From positions 434,001 through 498,000 of the forward strand of contig NZ_CP039371.1 in the NCBI RefSeq assembly GCF_005080685.1: DNA of 64,000 bases, written 5' to 3'. Below the pieces are notes generated by a model. It was not told the origin of the DNA and did no database searches. It saw only the letters and a program-made list of their open reading frames with translations. Each line of letters begins with the position of its first letter. Positions within the stretch are counted from its first letter, which is position 1. This stretch comes from Pseudomonas putida (GTDB lineage: Bacteria; Pseudomonadota; Gammaproteobacteria; Pseudomonadales; Pseudomonadaceae). Positions 26,130-35,321 of the stretch are shown here, in pieces. Made by a program: the position numbers and the translations under genes.

Positions 26130-27571
26130 TGCGTTTGTCTGAACTCAAGGATTTGGGCCGCAGCCCGGCGCTGCCGCTGTCCGTCACCCTCGCCGATGCC
26201 GCCGGCGACAGCGACCTGCAGCTGCTCAGCCTGCTGCGCGTGCTGCCTGGCCAGCGCTACGTCGGCGCCGGCATCTGGCGCGGCACGCCGGTGCTGGCCA
26301 AGTTGTTGGTTGGCGGCAGCGCCGCACGGCACTTCCAGCGTGAACTCGAAGGCGTGAAGCTGCTCGCCGAACAAGGCCTGACCACGCCGACGCTGTTGGC
26401 CGACGGGCTCAAGGAAGGCGAGGGCGGCTGGCTGTTGTTCGAGTTTCTCGATGGCGCCCAGAGCCTGGCCGATGCCTGGGCCGAGGTGGAGCGCCAGCCG
26501 GTGCTGTCCGATGCGCAACACCTGGTGCTGGGCGAGGCCCTCACCGCCGTGGCACACATGCATGCCAAGGGCCTGTGGCAGGAAGACCTGCACCTGGACA
26601 ACCTGCTGCGCCATGGCGGCAAGCTGTACCTCATCGACGGCGCGGGCATTCGCGTCGAGACTGCCGGCCAGCAGCTTTCGCGCCCGCGTGTGCTGGAAAA
26701 CCTCGGTGTGTTGTTCGCCCAGTTGCCCAAGCGCCTGGAGCCGTTCATCGAAGAGCTGCTAGTGCACTACCTGCTGGCCAACGCCGAGCATGCCTTGCCG
26801 CTCGAAGCGTTGCAGAAGCAGGTCGACAAGGTGCGCAACTGGCGGCAGAAGGACTACCTGGAAAAGGCCGGTCGCGAATGCACGTTGTTCAGCGTTCAGC
26901 GCAGCCTGTCGGGCCTGCGGGCCATCGTGCGCGGTGAAGTGGACGCGCTGCTGCCGGTGCTGGCGCAGGCCGACGCGTTGATCGACAAGGGCCACGTGTA
27001 CAAGACCGGTGGTGCGGCCAGCGTCGCACGTATCGAAGTCGACGGCCGGCCGTTGGTGCTCAAGCGCTACAACATCAAGAACACCGCCCATTGGTTCAAG
27101 CGCTTCTGGCGCCCGAGCCGGGCCTGGCATTCGTGGATCGAAGGCCATCGCCTGGCGTTTCTCGACATCGCCACCCCGCGTCCATTGGCCGTGCTGGAAG
27201 AGCGCGTGATGGGCCTGCGCAGCCGCGCCTACCTGATCACCGAATACCTGGACGGCCCGGACCTGGCGGCCTGTTTCGCACCTTTCGTGGAAAACGGCGA
27301 TGCGCCCGAGGAGCAGGTCGATGCCTTGGTGCGGCTGATGCGCCAGTTGATTCGCGAGCGCATCAGCCATGGCGACTTCAAGGGCCACAACCTGTTCTGG
27401 CAGGACGGCCAGTGGTCGTTGATCGACCTCGACGCCATGTGCCAGCACGCTACCCAGCTGAGTTTCGCTCAGGCCTATGCCCGTGACCGGGCGCGCCTGT
27501 TGCGCAACTGGCCGGCGAGCAGTGCCTTGCATCAGCGGCTTGATCGGCTGCTGCCACGGTTGTCGGAATAG
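26129..27571 (+). CDS. Tandem kinase-fold protein, last gene of the LPS core operon
   Basis: A 480-residue protein with two kinase-like halves. The first (about 30-235) has a loop QEDLHLDNLL (about 152) and LYLIDGAGI; the second (about 285-470) has LVLKRYNIKN (about 311), HGDFKGHNLF (about 412-421) and SLIDLDAM. Both keep Asp and Asn at the catalytic positions. It resembles the double-domain protein following the waaP/wapP kinases in P. aeruginosa and probably acts on the inner core or a related lipid-linked substrate. It overlaps the preceding stop by 1 bp. Its last 40 bp overlap, tail to tail, the DUF6543 gene on the other strand. Confidence 0.75.
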   Translation: MRLSELKDLGRSPALPLSVTLADAAGDSDLQLLSLLRVLPGQRYVGAGIWRGTPVLAKLLVGGSAARHFQRELEGVKLLAEQGLTTPTLLADGLKEGEGGWLLFEFLDGAQSLADAWAEVERQPVLSDAQHLVLGEALTAVAHMHAKGLWQEDLHLDNLLRHGGKLYLIDGAGIRVETAGQQLSRPRVLENLGVLFAQLPKRLEPFIEELLVHYLLANAEHALPLEALQKQVDKVRNWRQKDYLEKAGRECTLFSVQRSLSGLRAIVRGEVDALLPVLAQADALIDKGHVYKTGGAASVARIEVDGRPLVLKRYNIKNTAHWFKRFWRPSRAWHSWIEGHRLAFLDIATPRPLAVLEERVMGLRSRAYLITEYLDGPDLAACFAPFVENGDAPEEQVDALVRLMRQLIRERISHGDFKGHNLFWQDGQWSLIDLDAMCQHATQLSFAQAYARDRARLLRNWPASSALHQRLDRLLPRLSE

Positions 27572-30351
27572 CCGGCCGGTAGCGCCAGCCAGTCGCTACT
27601 GCGTCCTGGCTGGCGCACGCGGATTCGCCATTGCTCATCCTGCCAGCGAAGGATTGCCCAAGCCGGACCACGACGACTGGGTTGGCCTGGAATCAGCAGG
27701 TGGTAATGGTGTTCGAGCAAGTGGGCGCGCAAGGGTAGGGCATGGCCGCCAGCGCGCAGGTGCAGCTTGTCGTTACTGCGGTAGACACCGGGTGTGGAGG
27801 GTTCGGCTACGCCCTGCGGTACCTCCTCCAGACGACAACCGTCCAGCAGCGCCGCAAGGTCCGGCAGGCCGTCGTACCACAGGACCGGTGAGTCGACGAC
27901 CCATTCTCCATCTTCGCGGCGTTTGACCGCCACCTTGGTGTAGGCATCGACCTGTTGTGGGTCGACGGCGCGCCAGCGGTAGCCATCGAACGCTACCTGG
28001 TAGTAGAACCCGGTATTGTCCTGGATGTAGTAGTGGGTCAGGCCCGGGTAGGTCGAGGGCTTTTCGAATACGCCTTCGCCATGGATGCCATCGATGCGGT
28101 AACGCAGTTTGGCGGGCTCGGGATGGACCTTGTAGCTCGGCGGCAGCATCACCGGCGGTGTCGGTGGCATGGCGCGGATCGCTCGGCGCACCACGGTTGA
28201 GCCGCTGATGCTGTTCAGGCCGTCGCCGGCATGAGTGAACATCTCGACCAGATGGCCCAAGGCGCCGATCCGGTCATCCTCGTCCAGCGCTTGGACGCTA
28301 TCCAGCGCGGAGATGGCTGCCCGGCCAAAGGCCAGGGGCGTCAGGGCGCGGTTGGGCAATATCAGGCTGACGATATCGAGGATGACCCACAGCGCCCGCA
28401 GACTGGCATGGCCCAGCAGTTCCAGGCGGGTGTTGGTACTGGCATCCACGGCGGCGATGACCGCACGCACTTCGGCCAGGTAACAGGCGTGCAGGAAGTT
28501 GCCGGTAATTTCCGGGGTGGTCAGTTCCCGTCCCAATCGTCCTTTGGTCAACAGGGTTTGAAGTGTGCCGCGCTTGACCATGGGCAGGCGTTCGATCACG
28601 TAGTCGCGAAAGGCCGGTTTGTCGCGCAGTGAGCGTAGCAACTCGCGAACCGAGGCATATTCGCGCCAAGGCTTGCGGTCGGGCGCATCGGGGGCATACA
28701 GAAGGAAACGCTTGACCGTCGGCGTGTCGGTCGTGATCAGCAGTACGCCCTGAAGCGTCTGGTTGCTGATCAGCATCTGCCGCACCTGGATGCGGTTTTC
28801 CTGCACAAGGGGCCGCCATTGGCTGTCCGGAAAGTTCATGATCGCCCTGGCCCAGCGATAGCCGATTTGCCCAGGGCTGTACTTGAAGTGTCCGGCATAA
28901 CGGCCTTTGGCTGCTTCGGCGTGCATGCGCGCGCGGTTGATGTTGGCATGCGCTTGCTGGCGCCACCGACCGGCAGCGGAGTCGATCAGGTGGGTGCGCA
29001 GAAAACGTGGATAGCTAGCCCCGGTATTCAGTTCGCGCACCAGCTTCTTCGCCTGCGCCGCGCTGAGCTCGGGCAACGCGCTGCCGTCTGCCTGGTGAAC
29101 ACGTGCGGTCAGCCAGTAGTCCACGTCCAGCCAGGCGACGTTGAGCAATGCCAGTTGTTCCAGGCTGTAGGTGCGAGGTACGAGCTCGACGGTCCCACCC
29201 ACCCGATCACGGCTGGCCACAGGCACGTAGCTGTTCGGCAGCGAGGGATGGAGCACCGGTCCGACCTGGCGCGCCATGGTCACGCTGATCAGCACGTGAC
29301 GGGGGTCGATGTCGAGCAGGTACTGCTGGCGTAACGCCTGGTGTAGGCGTTCTCGGGTCCAGACCTGCAAGCTGTTTTGCTCAAGAAACTCGTGGTGGCG
29401 GGGAATACCCGGTGCAGCGGCCCGGTCGATGCTGATCACCAGTTCCTGGATGGTCTGCATGATATGCGTCAGTGCCTGCGGCGAGGCGCGCTTGAGCCAG
29501 GTGGGCGAGTGCTTTTCCAGCAGCAGGGCGTAACGTGTGGGTAATACCGCCCTGCTGGTGGTGGCTTCGAGCAGGTCTGCGGCGCTGCGCAGGCGTGCAG
29601 CGAACGCCTCTTGGGTGCTCGTCTGTGCTGGCTCGGGGTGGGTCTGCCAGCATTCGGCCAGGCGCCTTTGCTGGGCATCGAGCAGGTCTTGGACCTGCGA
29701 CTGCAGCAAGTCTTCGGTCAGCCAGTCATAGCGCAGGCGTTCGGCATTGTGCGCATAGCTCTGATCGTCGGTACGAGCGAACAGCCGCAGCAGGGGCAGG
29801 CTTTGCAGTGGGTCGTCGAGTCGCTCGCAGAGCTCCCGGTGCAGTGCTGACAGGTCGCTGAACGCTTCGATGCCGTGGGAGACGCTGCATAGCAAGGCTC
29901 GGCCGCTGGCCTGGTCGTGGGTCAGCAACTGACCGGACGGGCCGCCTTCCACGACTACCACTACACCGGGTATATGGCCCCGCCAATTGGGGCGGGTGAT
30001 ATCTAGCAAGGGGCGGTACAGTTGTGGGCGTGTCGCGGCGGGCAGTACTTGCCGCTGCCAGGACAGCGGTTTGTCCAGACAGGTTTCGAGTAGTTGGGCA
30101 TGGGCAGGTTCGAGTGTCTGGTCGGCCATGCGCAGCTCGATCTCGGCGCGCAATTGCCTGCCCCGCAGCTGGATCAGGCGCGCTTTGCGGTTTTCGCCGG
30201 TGCTGTCTGGCGCATTCCAGTAATCGGCCAGGTCACCGAAGAAGCGTTGCCGGGCCTGCCAGGAGGGCAGCGCGCGGTCGTGTGCCGGAAAGCCGGCGAG
30301 CAGTTGGATGATGGGGGCGTCCAGGGACTTGAGACGCTGCAAGGGGGTCAT
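27532..30351 (-). CDS. DUF6543 (dermonecrotic toxin-like) protein
   Basis: A 939-residue protein recognised as one of the large Pseudomonas DUF6543/dermonecrotic-toxin-domain proteins: N-terminal LKSLDAPIIQLLAGFPAHDRA, a long helical middle, and a C-terminal part with repeated sheet-like segments (YYIQDNTGFYYQVAFDGYRW, about 783-802). Larger relatives end in leucine-rich repeats and a NEL ubiquitin-ligase domain; neither is visible here. No signal peptide. The start at 30351 is chosen because CAGGAG is seven bases upstream; another ATG six bases earlier is too close. The last 13 codons lie inside the 3' end of the LPS kinase gene, giving an odd GSSRSSR tail. Effector or contact-toxin activity is only a family-level guess. 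Confidence 0.65.
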   Translation of the reverse strand: MTPLQRLKSLDAPIIQLLAGFPAHDRALPSWQARQRFFGDLADYWNAPDSTGENRKARLIQLRGRQLRAEIELRMADQTLEPAHAQLLETCLDKPLSWQRQVLPAATRPQLYRPLLDITRPNWRGHIPGVVVVVEGGPSGQLLTHDQASGRALLCSVSHGIEAFSDLSALHRELCERLDDPLQSLPLLRLFARTDDQSYAHNAERLRYDWLTEDLLQSQVQDLLDAQQRRLAECWQTHPEPAQTSTQEAFAARLRSAADLLEATTSRAVLPTRYALLLEKHSPTWLKRASPQALTHIMQTIQELVISIDRAAAPGIPRHHEFLEQNSLQVWTRERLHQALRQQYLLDIDPRHVLISVTMARQVGPVLHPSLPNSYVPVASRDRVGGTVELVPRTYSLEQLALLNVAWLDVDYWLTARVHQADGSALPELSAAQAKKLVRELNTGASYPRFLRTHLIDSAAGRWRQQAHANINRARMHAEAAKGRYAGHFKYSPGQIGYRWARAIMNFPDSQWRPLVQENRIQVRQMLISNQTLQGVLLITTDTPTVKRFLLYAPDAPDRKPWREYASVRELLRSLRDKPAFRDYVIERLPMVKRGTLQTLLTKGRLGRELTTPEITGNFLHACYLAEVRAVIAAVDASTNTRLELLGHASLRALWVILDIVSLILPNRALTPLAFGRAAISALDSVQALDEDDRIGALGHLVEMFTHAGDGLNSISGSTVVRRAIRAMPPTPPVMLPPSYKVHPEPAKLRYRIDGIHGEGVFEKPSTYPGLTHYYIQDNTGFYYQVAFDGYRWRAVDPQQVDAYTKVAVKRREDGEWVVDSPVLWYDGLPDLAALLDGCRLEEVPQGVAEPSTPGVYRSNDKLHLRAGGHALPLRAHLLEHHYHLLIPGQPSRRGPAWAILRWQDEQWRIRVRQPGRSSDWLALPAGYSDNRGSSRSSR

Positions 30352-30421
30352 GGGCATGCTCCTGTTGGGCGGGCCAGGAGCATGGTCGTTACGGCAGGCC
30401 TCGGTGTGGCAGCGGGTTACC

Positions 30422-30598
30422 TCATCTGCGGTACAGCCCGCGCAGGCTGAGTATGGCGGGTATGCCCAGGCCCAGCCAGGCGAGCGCGTCCCAGAGCCCG
30501 TCGCCGAGCAGCGCGGCGAACAGTCCCGCCGCGCCGAGCGCCGCGATCGCACACGGCCAGAGGAAGATGCGCCAGGTAGCGCGTGACCGGTGGCTCAT
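30422..30598 (-). CDS. 58-residue two-TM membrane protein in the fiuA operon
   Basis: Short ORF beginning MSHRSRATWRIF with two hydrophobic stretches (about 12-32 and 36-54) and a basic end (RGLYRR). Its ATG overlaps the PepSY stop by 4 bp (ATGA), which strongly supports translation. Small membrane proteins commonly accompany PepSY proteins in Pseudomonas siderophore-uptake operons. No domain is recognised. Confidence 0.65.
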   Translation of the reverse strand: MSHRSRATWRIFLWPCAIAALGAAGLFAALLGDGLWDALAWLGLGIPAILSLRGLYRR

Positions 30599-31707
30599 GG
30601 GCGCACCTCCCGGACCTTGCGTTGCTTGCCCCACCACAGGTACAGGCCACTGCCGAGCACGATGATGGTCAGCACATCGAGCACGGCCCAGAGAATCTGC
30701 ATCGGCCGCCCGCCGTAGTCGCCGAAGTGCAGCGGCTGCGACAGGCCCATGGCATCCATGTACCAGGGTCGCTCGCCGACGGCGGTGACCGCCAGGGTGC
30801 GCGCATCGATCAGCACCGGGGTGAGCAGGTGCGAGGTCAGGTGGGTGGCGCCCTTCATGAAAACGGCGTAGTGGTGTTCGCTGGAAAAGCGCGTGCCGGG
30901 GAAGGCGATGAAGTCCGGGCGCATGCCGGGGGCGGCCTGTTCGGCGATGTCCAGTAGCCGCGTGGCCGGGGCACGTTCGCTGAGTGGCGGCGAGTCCCGG
31001 TAGGGCGCGACCATTGCCGCCAGGCTGTCGTTGCGCCAGGCGGCGATGACCAGGTCGGAGAGCGCGCTGATCACGCCGGTGACGCCCACGGTCAGCGCCC
31101 AGGCCAGGGTCACCACGCCGATCAGGTTGTGCAGGTCGAGCCAACGCAGGCGCGTCGACTTGTCGTTGCGTACCGTGGCGAAGGCCAGGCGGCGCATGAA
31201 CGGGGCGTAGAGCACGGTGCCGGACACGATGGCGACCACGAACAACAGGCCCATGCAGGCCAGCAGCAGCTTGCCGGCAAGGCCCGCGAACATGTCCACG
31301 TGCAGACGCAGCATGATCATCATGAAGCCGCCATTGGCGGCAGGCATGGCCACGGCTTCGCCGGTGCGGGCATCGAGCATGAAGGTGTGCGACGAATTCG
31401 GTTCGGTGCCGGCGGTGGCCGCGGTGATGGCGACCACGCCGTTGCGCTCGTCTTCGTCGTAGCCGAAATACTGCATCACCTCGCCGGGGCGGTGCTGCTC
31501 GGCTTTGAGTACCAACTGTTGCAGGTCGAGGTGCCGGGTGTCGGCGGGCATTTCGCGCAGTTCGGGGGCGTCGCCGAGCAGGTGTTCGAGTTCGTGGTGG
31601 AAGATCAGCGGCAAGCCGGTGAGCGCCAGCAGTAGCAGGAACACGGTGCAGACCAGGCTGCTCCAGGTATGGATCACCGACCAGCGGCGAATGGTTGGGC
31701 TTTTCAT
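30595..31707 (-). CDS. PepSY-associated TM protein (siderophore reductase-like)
   Basis: A 370-residue inner-membrane protein of the PepSY_TM family. TM segments are at about 14-36, 140-168 (LLLACMGLLFVVAIVSGTVL), 195-220 and 335-360, with periplasmic PepSY-like parts between. Family members beside TonB receptors (for example FoxB, PiuB and FegB types) are implicated in reductive iron release or export steps of siderophore use. The ATG at 31707 has GGAA seven bases upstream. It lies 56 bp downstream of fiuA, across a short GC hairpin, so it is probably in the same transcript. Confidence 0.8.
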   Translation of the reverse strand: MKSPTIRRWSVIHTWSSLVCTVFLLLLALTGLPLIFHHELEHLLGDAPELREMPADTRHLDLQQLVLKAEQHRPGEVMQYFGYDEDERNGVVAITAATAGTEPNSSHTFMLDARTGEAVAMPAANGGFMMIMLRLHVDMFAGLAGKLLLACMGLLFVVAIVSGTVLYAPFMRRLAFATVRNDKSTRLRWLDLHNLIGVVTLAWALTVGVTGVISALSDLVIAAWRNDSLAAMVAPYRDSPPLSERAPATRLLDIAEQAAPGMRPDFIAFPGTRFSSEHHYAVFMKGATHLTSHLLTPVLIDARTLAVTAVGERPWYMDAMGLSQPLHFGDYGGRPMQILWAVLDVLTIIVLGSGLYLWWGKQRKVREVRP

Positions 31708-31737
31708 CACGGTTCCGTTGCTTGTCTGTTGGAAGCG

Positions 31738-31756
31738 AGGGCCGCTGTGCGGCCCT
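31738..31756 (-). other. GC hairpin between fiuA and the PepSY gene
   Basis: AGGGCCGC (31738-31745) and GCGGCCCT (31749-31756) form an 8-bp stem with a 3-nt loop and no U-tract. It may reduce read-through or protect the fiuA transcript 3' end; it is not a complete terminator. Confidence 0.4.
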
Positions 31757-31763
31757 TGCTCAC

Positions 31764-34196
31764 TCAGAACTTATAGGTGGCGCTGGCGACGACGCTACGT
31801 TCGTCGCCGTAGTAGCAGTAGAACGAGTCACAGGTGGAGAGGTAGTCCTTGTCGAACAGGTTGGTGGCGTTAACCGCCACCGAGGCGCCCTTCAGGCTGT
31901 TGTCCAGACGCCCCAGGTCATAGTGCACGGAGGCATCGAACACCGTGTAGGCGTTGGCCTTGCCCAGGTAGGTGTTGCCCTGGTCGCCGTAGGTGTTGCC
32001 GGTGTAGCGCGCACCGGCGCCGATGCCGAAGCCGTCGAGCCAGCCACTGCGCCAGGTATAGTCGGCCCACAGCGAGGCCTGCTGGTTGGGCATCAGTTGC
32101 AGGCGATTGCCTTTGTACAGGCCGTCCTGCACTTCGGATTTGGCCAGGGTGTAGGCAGCGATCACTTTCAGGTTTTCGGTGACATCGGACACGGCTTCGA
32201 GCTCCAGGCCGTGCACTTTCACTTCACCGGTCTGGCTGGTGATGGGAACACCGCCGACGTTGTTGGTGACCGACACGTTTTTCTGGGTGAGGTCGTATAC
32301 CGCTGCCGACAGCAGGGTATTGGAGCTAGGTGGCTGGTACTTGACGCCCAGTTCCCATTGTTCGCCTTCAGTCGGCTTGAACGACTGTGTCGCTGATGCC
32401 GTTGCGTTGAGAGTCGGTTGGAATGACTCGGCATAGGACAGGTATGGCACGAAGCCCGAGTCGAATACGTAGCTGATGGCAGCGTTACCGCTGAACTTCT
32501 TGTCCCGTTCGGTACTGGTGGCGTCGTTGTCATTGAAGAACTTGGTACCGGTATGTACCCAGTCCTCACGCCCACCCAAGGTCAGTCGCCATTTGCCAAG
32601 CGCCATCTGGTCCTGGATGTACACGCCGGTCTGGCGGGTTTTCTGGTTGTAGTCGTAGAACGCGTCGGAGCGAGGCGGGCGGGTGATCGGCAAACCATAG
32701 ACCGGGTTGTTGACGTTGCTTGGCGGCACGCTGAAATCGAAGATCGACAAGTAGTTGGTATTGATGCGTTGATGGTCCAGGCCAAGCAGCAGCGTGTGGG
32801 TGACATCACCTGTGGCGAAATCGGCCTGGAAGTTGTTGTCCACGGCAAATTGGCTGATGTCTTCATCAGTGTTGGTGGACAGGCGGCTGACGGTGCCATC
32901 GTCCTGGACCGGGGGATTGCTAGCGTTATAGCTGCCGGGGGTGATGGTCTGGAATGCCAGATCGGTCTTGGTGTAACGCAGGTTCTGGCGGAATTGCCAG
33001 ATGTCGTTGAAGCGGTGCTCGAAGGCATAGCCCAGTGCGTAGTAGGTGCGATCGTAGAACTCGTAATCCGGGTCGCCCAGGTTCTTGTGGTGGGAGATCT
33101 TGCCGAACGGCATGTCGATCTTGGTGCCCTGGATCGGTCGGAACTGGCTGGTGGCACCAGTATCGTCGCGGGTGAACTGGGTCAGCAGGGTCAGCGAGGT
33201 GTCGTCGTCGATGTTCCAGGTCAGGCTTGGAGCGATGTTATAGCGCTTGTCGTCGATGTGGTCGATCTGCGTGCCGCCATCACGGATCACGCCGCTGACG
33301 CTGTAGAGGAACTGGCCCTGATCGTCGATCTTGCCGGTGCTGGCAAAGTTGATCTGGCGGTGGTTGTCGCTGCCATATTGCAGCTGGATTTCATGCTCGC
33401 TTTCGGCCTGGGGGCGACGGCTGACCATGTCCAACAGGCCGCCTGGCGGGGTCTGGCCATACAACGACGAAGCCGGGCCGCGCAGCAGGGCGAGGCGGTC
33501 GAGGTTCCAGGTCTCGGGCTTGGGGTTGGCATACACGCCACGTGGCAGTGGCAAGCCGTCGAGGAAATGGGTCGGCTCGAAGCCGCGCACGCGCATCCAG
33601 TCGTAACGGGTGTCACTACCGAAGCTGGCCGAGACGATACCCGGCATGTAACGCACGGCATCGTCCAGGCTGTGCACACCACGGTCGCTCATCTGTTCGC
33701 GGGTGGCGATCGAGATCGAACGTGGGACTTCGACCAACGCGGTGTCGGTCTTGGTGCCGGCGGCGGTGCGTTTGGCGACGTAGCCGTCCACAGGTCCCCA
33801 GGCGCTTTCATAAGCCGAGTCGGCATTGATCGCGGTTTCCGGCAGGGCCAGGGCACCGTCCGGCACTGCCACCAGGCTGTAGCTGCCGGCGCTGCTCTGC
33901 TGCAGTTGCAGGCCGGTACCCCGCAAGGCTGCCTGTAACGCCCCGAGCCCGTCGTACTGACCGTTGACCGGCGCCGAGGTGCGACCACTGACCAGGGTGG
34001 GGTCGATGGCCAGGGCGATGCCCGACTGGCTGGCGATCTGGTTCAGGGTGCTGGCCAGCGGCGCTGCAGGCAGGCTGTAGGCGCGTGGAGCGGATTGCTC
34101 GGCGGCGAACAGGGCGGGGCTGGTCAGTGGGGCGGACAGGCCGATGGCCAGAGCCAACAGGCTAGGGCGAAGCAAACGATCAACAGCGCGGGACAT
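31764..34196 (-). CDS. fiuA: TonB-dependent ferrichrome-type siderophore receptor with signalling domain
   Basis: An 810-residue outer-membrane transducer. Signal peptide (1 to about 31, ending PALFAA), STN signalling domain (about 38-115, PLASTLNQIASQSGIALAID), plug (about 150-265, VEVPRSISIATREQ and RGFEPTHFLDGLPL) and a 22-strand barrel ending in SATYKF with the terminal Phe. An STN domain next to fecR- and fecI-like genes marks a cell-surface signalling receptor. Gene order (sigma, anti-sigma, receptor) matches P. aeruginosa fiuI-fiuR-fiuA (ferrichrome); ligand identity is inferred from that. A Fur-like site lies upstream (34280-34294). Confidence 0.87.
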   Translation of the reverse strand: MSRAVDRLLRPSLLALAIGLSAPLTSPALFAAEQSAPRAYSLPAAPLASTLNQIASQSGIALAIDPTLVSGRTSAPVNGQYDGLGALQAALRGTGLQLQQSSAGSYSLVAVPDGALALPETAINADSAYESAWGPVDGYVAKRTAAGTKTDTALVEVPRSISIATREQMSDRGVHSLDDAVRYMPGIVSASFGSDTRYDWMRVRGFEPTHFLDGLPLPRGVYANPKPETWNLDRLALLRGPASSLYGQTPPGGLLDMVSRRPQAESEHEIQLQYGSDNHRQINFASTGKIDDQGQFLYSVSGVIRDGGTQIDHIDDKRYNIAPSLTWNIDDDTSLTLLTQFTRDDTGATSQFRPIQGTKIDMPFGKISHHKNLGDPDYEFYDRTYYALGYAFEHRFNDIWQFRQNLRYTKTDLAFQTITPGSYNASNPPVQDDGTVSRLSTNTDEDISQFAVDNNFQADFATGDVTHTLLLGLDHQRINTNYLSIFDFSVPPSNVNNPVYGLPITRPPRSDAFYDYNQKTRQTGVYIQDQMALGKWRLTLGGREDWVHTGTKFFNDNDATSTERDKKFSGNAAISYVFDSGFVPYLSYAESFQPTLNATASATQSFKPTEGEQWELGVKYQPPSSNTLLSAAVYDLTQKNVSVTNNVGGVPITSQTGEVKVHGLELEAVSDVTENLKVIAAYTLAKSEVQDGLYKGNRLQLMPNQQASLWADYTWRSGWLDGFGIGAGARYTGNTYGDQGNTYLGKANAYTVFDASVHYDLGRLDNSLKGASVAVNATNLFDKDYLSTCDSFYCYYGDERSVVASATYKF

Positions 34197-34279
34197 GCAA
34201 CGGCTCCTCGACGGATAAGTGCTAGTTGCTTCCTTGCCGAGCGAGATTGAAAAAGTGACAGGGGTATTCGTAAAAAAAG

Positions 34280-34294
34280 TGAGAATTATTTGAA
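34280..34294 (-). promoter_or_regulatory. Fur box-like site upstream of fiuA
   Basis: TGAGAATTATTTGAA matches the 7-1-7 Fur consensus TGATAATNATTATCA at 11 of 15 positions. It is 84 bp upstream of the fiuA ATG in an AT-rich patch. Iron repression is expected for such receptors. Confidence 0.6.
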
Positions 34295-34364
34295 TTCGTC
34301 GTTTGCCCGCCGTGGCCTCATCGCCGGCAAGCCGGCTCCTGCAGGGGCAAGCAGGCAGGTTCGT

Positions 34365-35321
34365 TTACCTGGGAACCACCGTGACCCACCACGGCGTATG
34401 GCGCTCGATCTTCACCGGCAGTGCCGGTACCAGCGAAGCCAGGGCCAGGTCGGTGTTGGTCAGGGGGAAGCTGCCGGTCACGCGCAGGTCGGCGACTGCG
34501 TCGGCAGCGCCCAGGTGGCCGCTGCGATAGGGGCTCAGTTGCTCCAGAAGGTCGGCCAGGCGCACGTTGTCGACGACCAGCATGCCGCGCGTCCAGGCGT
34601 CCGCCCCGGGGGCTACCTGGGAGGTTTCGCCGAGGCCGTTGGCATTCATCAGCACCTGCTGGCCTGCTTGCAGCACCTGCTCGTCGCCGCTATTGCGGGG
34701 CATCGCCGCAACCGACGATTGCAAGACTTCCAGCCGCGTGCCCAGGGCTTCGCGGCGCACCAGGAAGCGCGTGCCCAGCGGGCGCAGGCGGCCATCGTCG
34801 GTGCGTACCAACAAGGGGCGCGGATCGGTGTGGCCGGTTTCCACCGAGATTTCGCCTTGGTGCAGGACGAGGATTCGCTGCTCGCCGGCGTAGTCGATGT
34901 CCACGGCGGTGTGGCTGTTCAGGCTCAGCAGCGTGCCGTCTTCCAGGCGCAGGGTGCGCAATTCTCCAGTGGCAGTGCGCTGGTCGGCCAGCCAATAGCT
35001 GGGCGCCAGCGAGGGCGCGCCGATCCATGCCAGCAGCGAGCCGAGCAGGAGCATGCCGGCCAGTCCGCTACCGGCCTTGACAATGCGCCGGCGCAAACTT
35101 GCCCGGGATTGTTGCAGAGCCTGGCGTGCGGGGCCGGCGGCAGCGCTGACGCGTTGGTCGAGTGCGCCCAGCTGGCGCCAGGCACGGGCGTGCTCTTCGC
35201 TGGCGGCGTGCCAGCGCATGAATTCGCTGCGTTGGTCGGTGCCGCCGTAGCCTTCGTCAAGGTTCATCTTCCAGGCAATGGCTGCTTCGAGGACCCTGGC
35301 CGATACCGGCGTGCCGTTCAC
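34365..35321 (-). CDS. fiuR: FecR-type anti-sigma factor/sigma regulator
   Basis: A 318-residue single-pass membrane regulator. The cytoplasmic N-terminus (about 1-85) carries the conserved Trp-rich anti-sigma helices (FMRWHAASEEHARAW). One TM follows (about 92-112, LAGMLLLGSLLAWIG), then the periplasmic FecR domain and a C-terminal secretin/STN-like domain that contacts the receptor. The GTG at 35321 overlaps the sigma-factor stop (GTGA), so the start is set by coupling rather than by longer in-frame readings. It transmits receptor occupancy to the sigma factor. Confidence 0.87.
   Translation of the reverse strand: MNGTPVSARVLEAAIAWKMNLDEGYGGTDQRSEFMRWHAASEEHARAWRQLGALDQRVSAAAGPARQALQQSRASLRRRIVKAGSGLAGMLLLGSLLAWIGAPSLAPSYWLADQRTATGELRTLRLEDGTLLSLNSHTAVDIDYAGEQRILVLHQGEISVETGHTDPRPLLVRTDDGRLRPLGTRFLVRREALGTRLEVLQSSVAAMPRNSGDEQVLQAGQQVLMNANGLGETSQVAPGADAWTRGMLVVDNVRLADLLEQLSPYRSGHLGAADAVADLRVTGSFPLTNTDLALASLVPALPVKIERHTPWWVTVVPR

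Noticed and set aside
30422..31144. 240-codon minus-strand frame covering the 58-residue ORF
   Set aside because: Only its last 58 codons look like protein; the rest is an out-of-frame reading of the PepSY gene.
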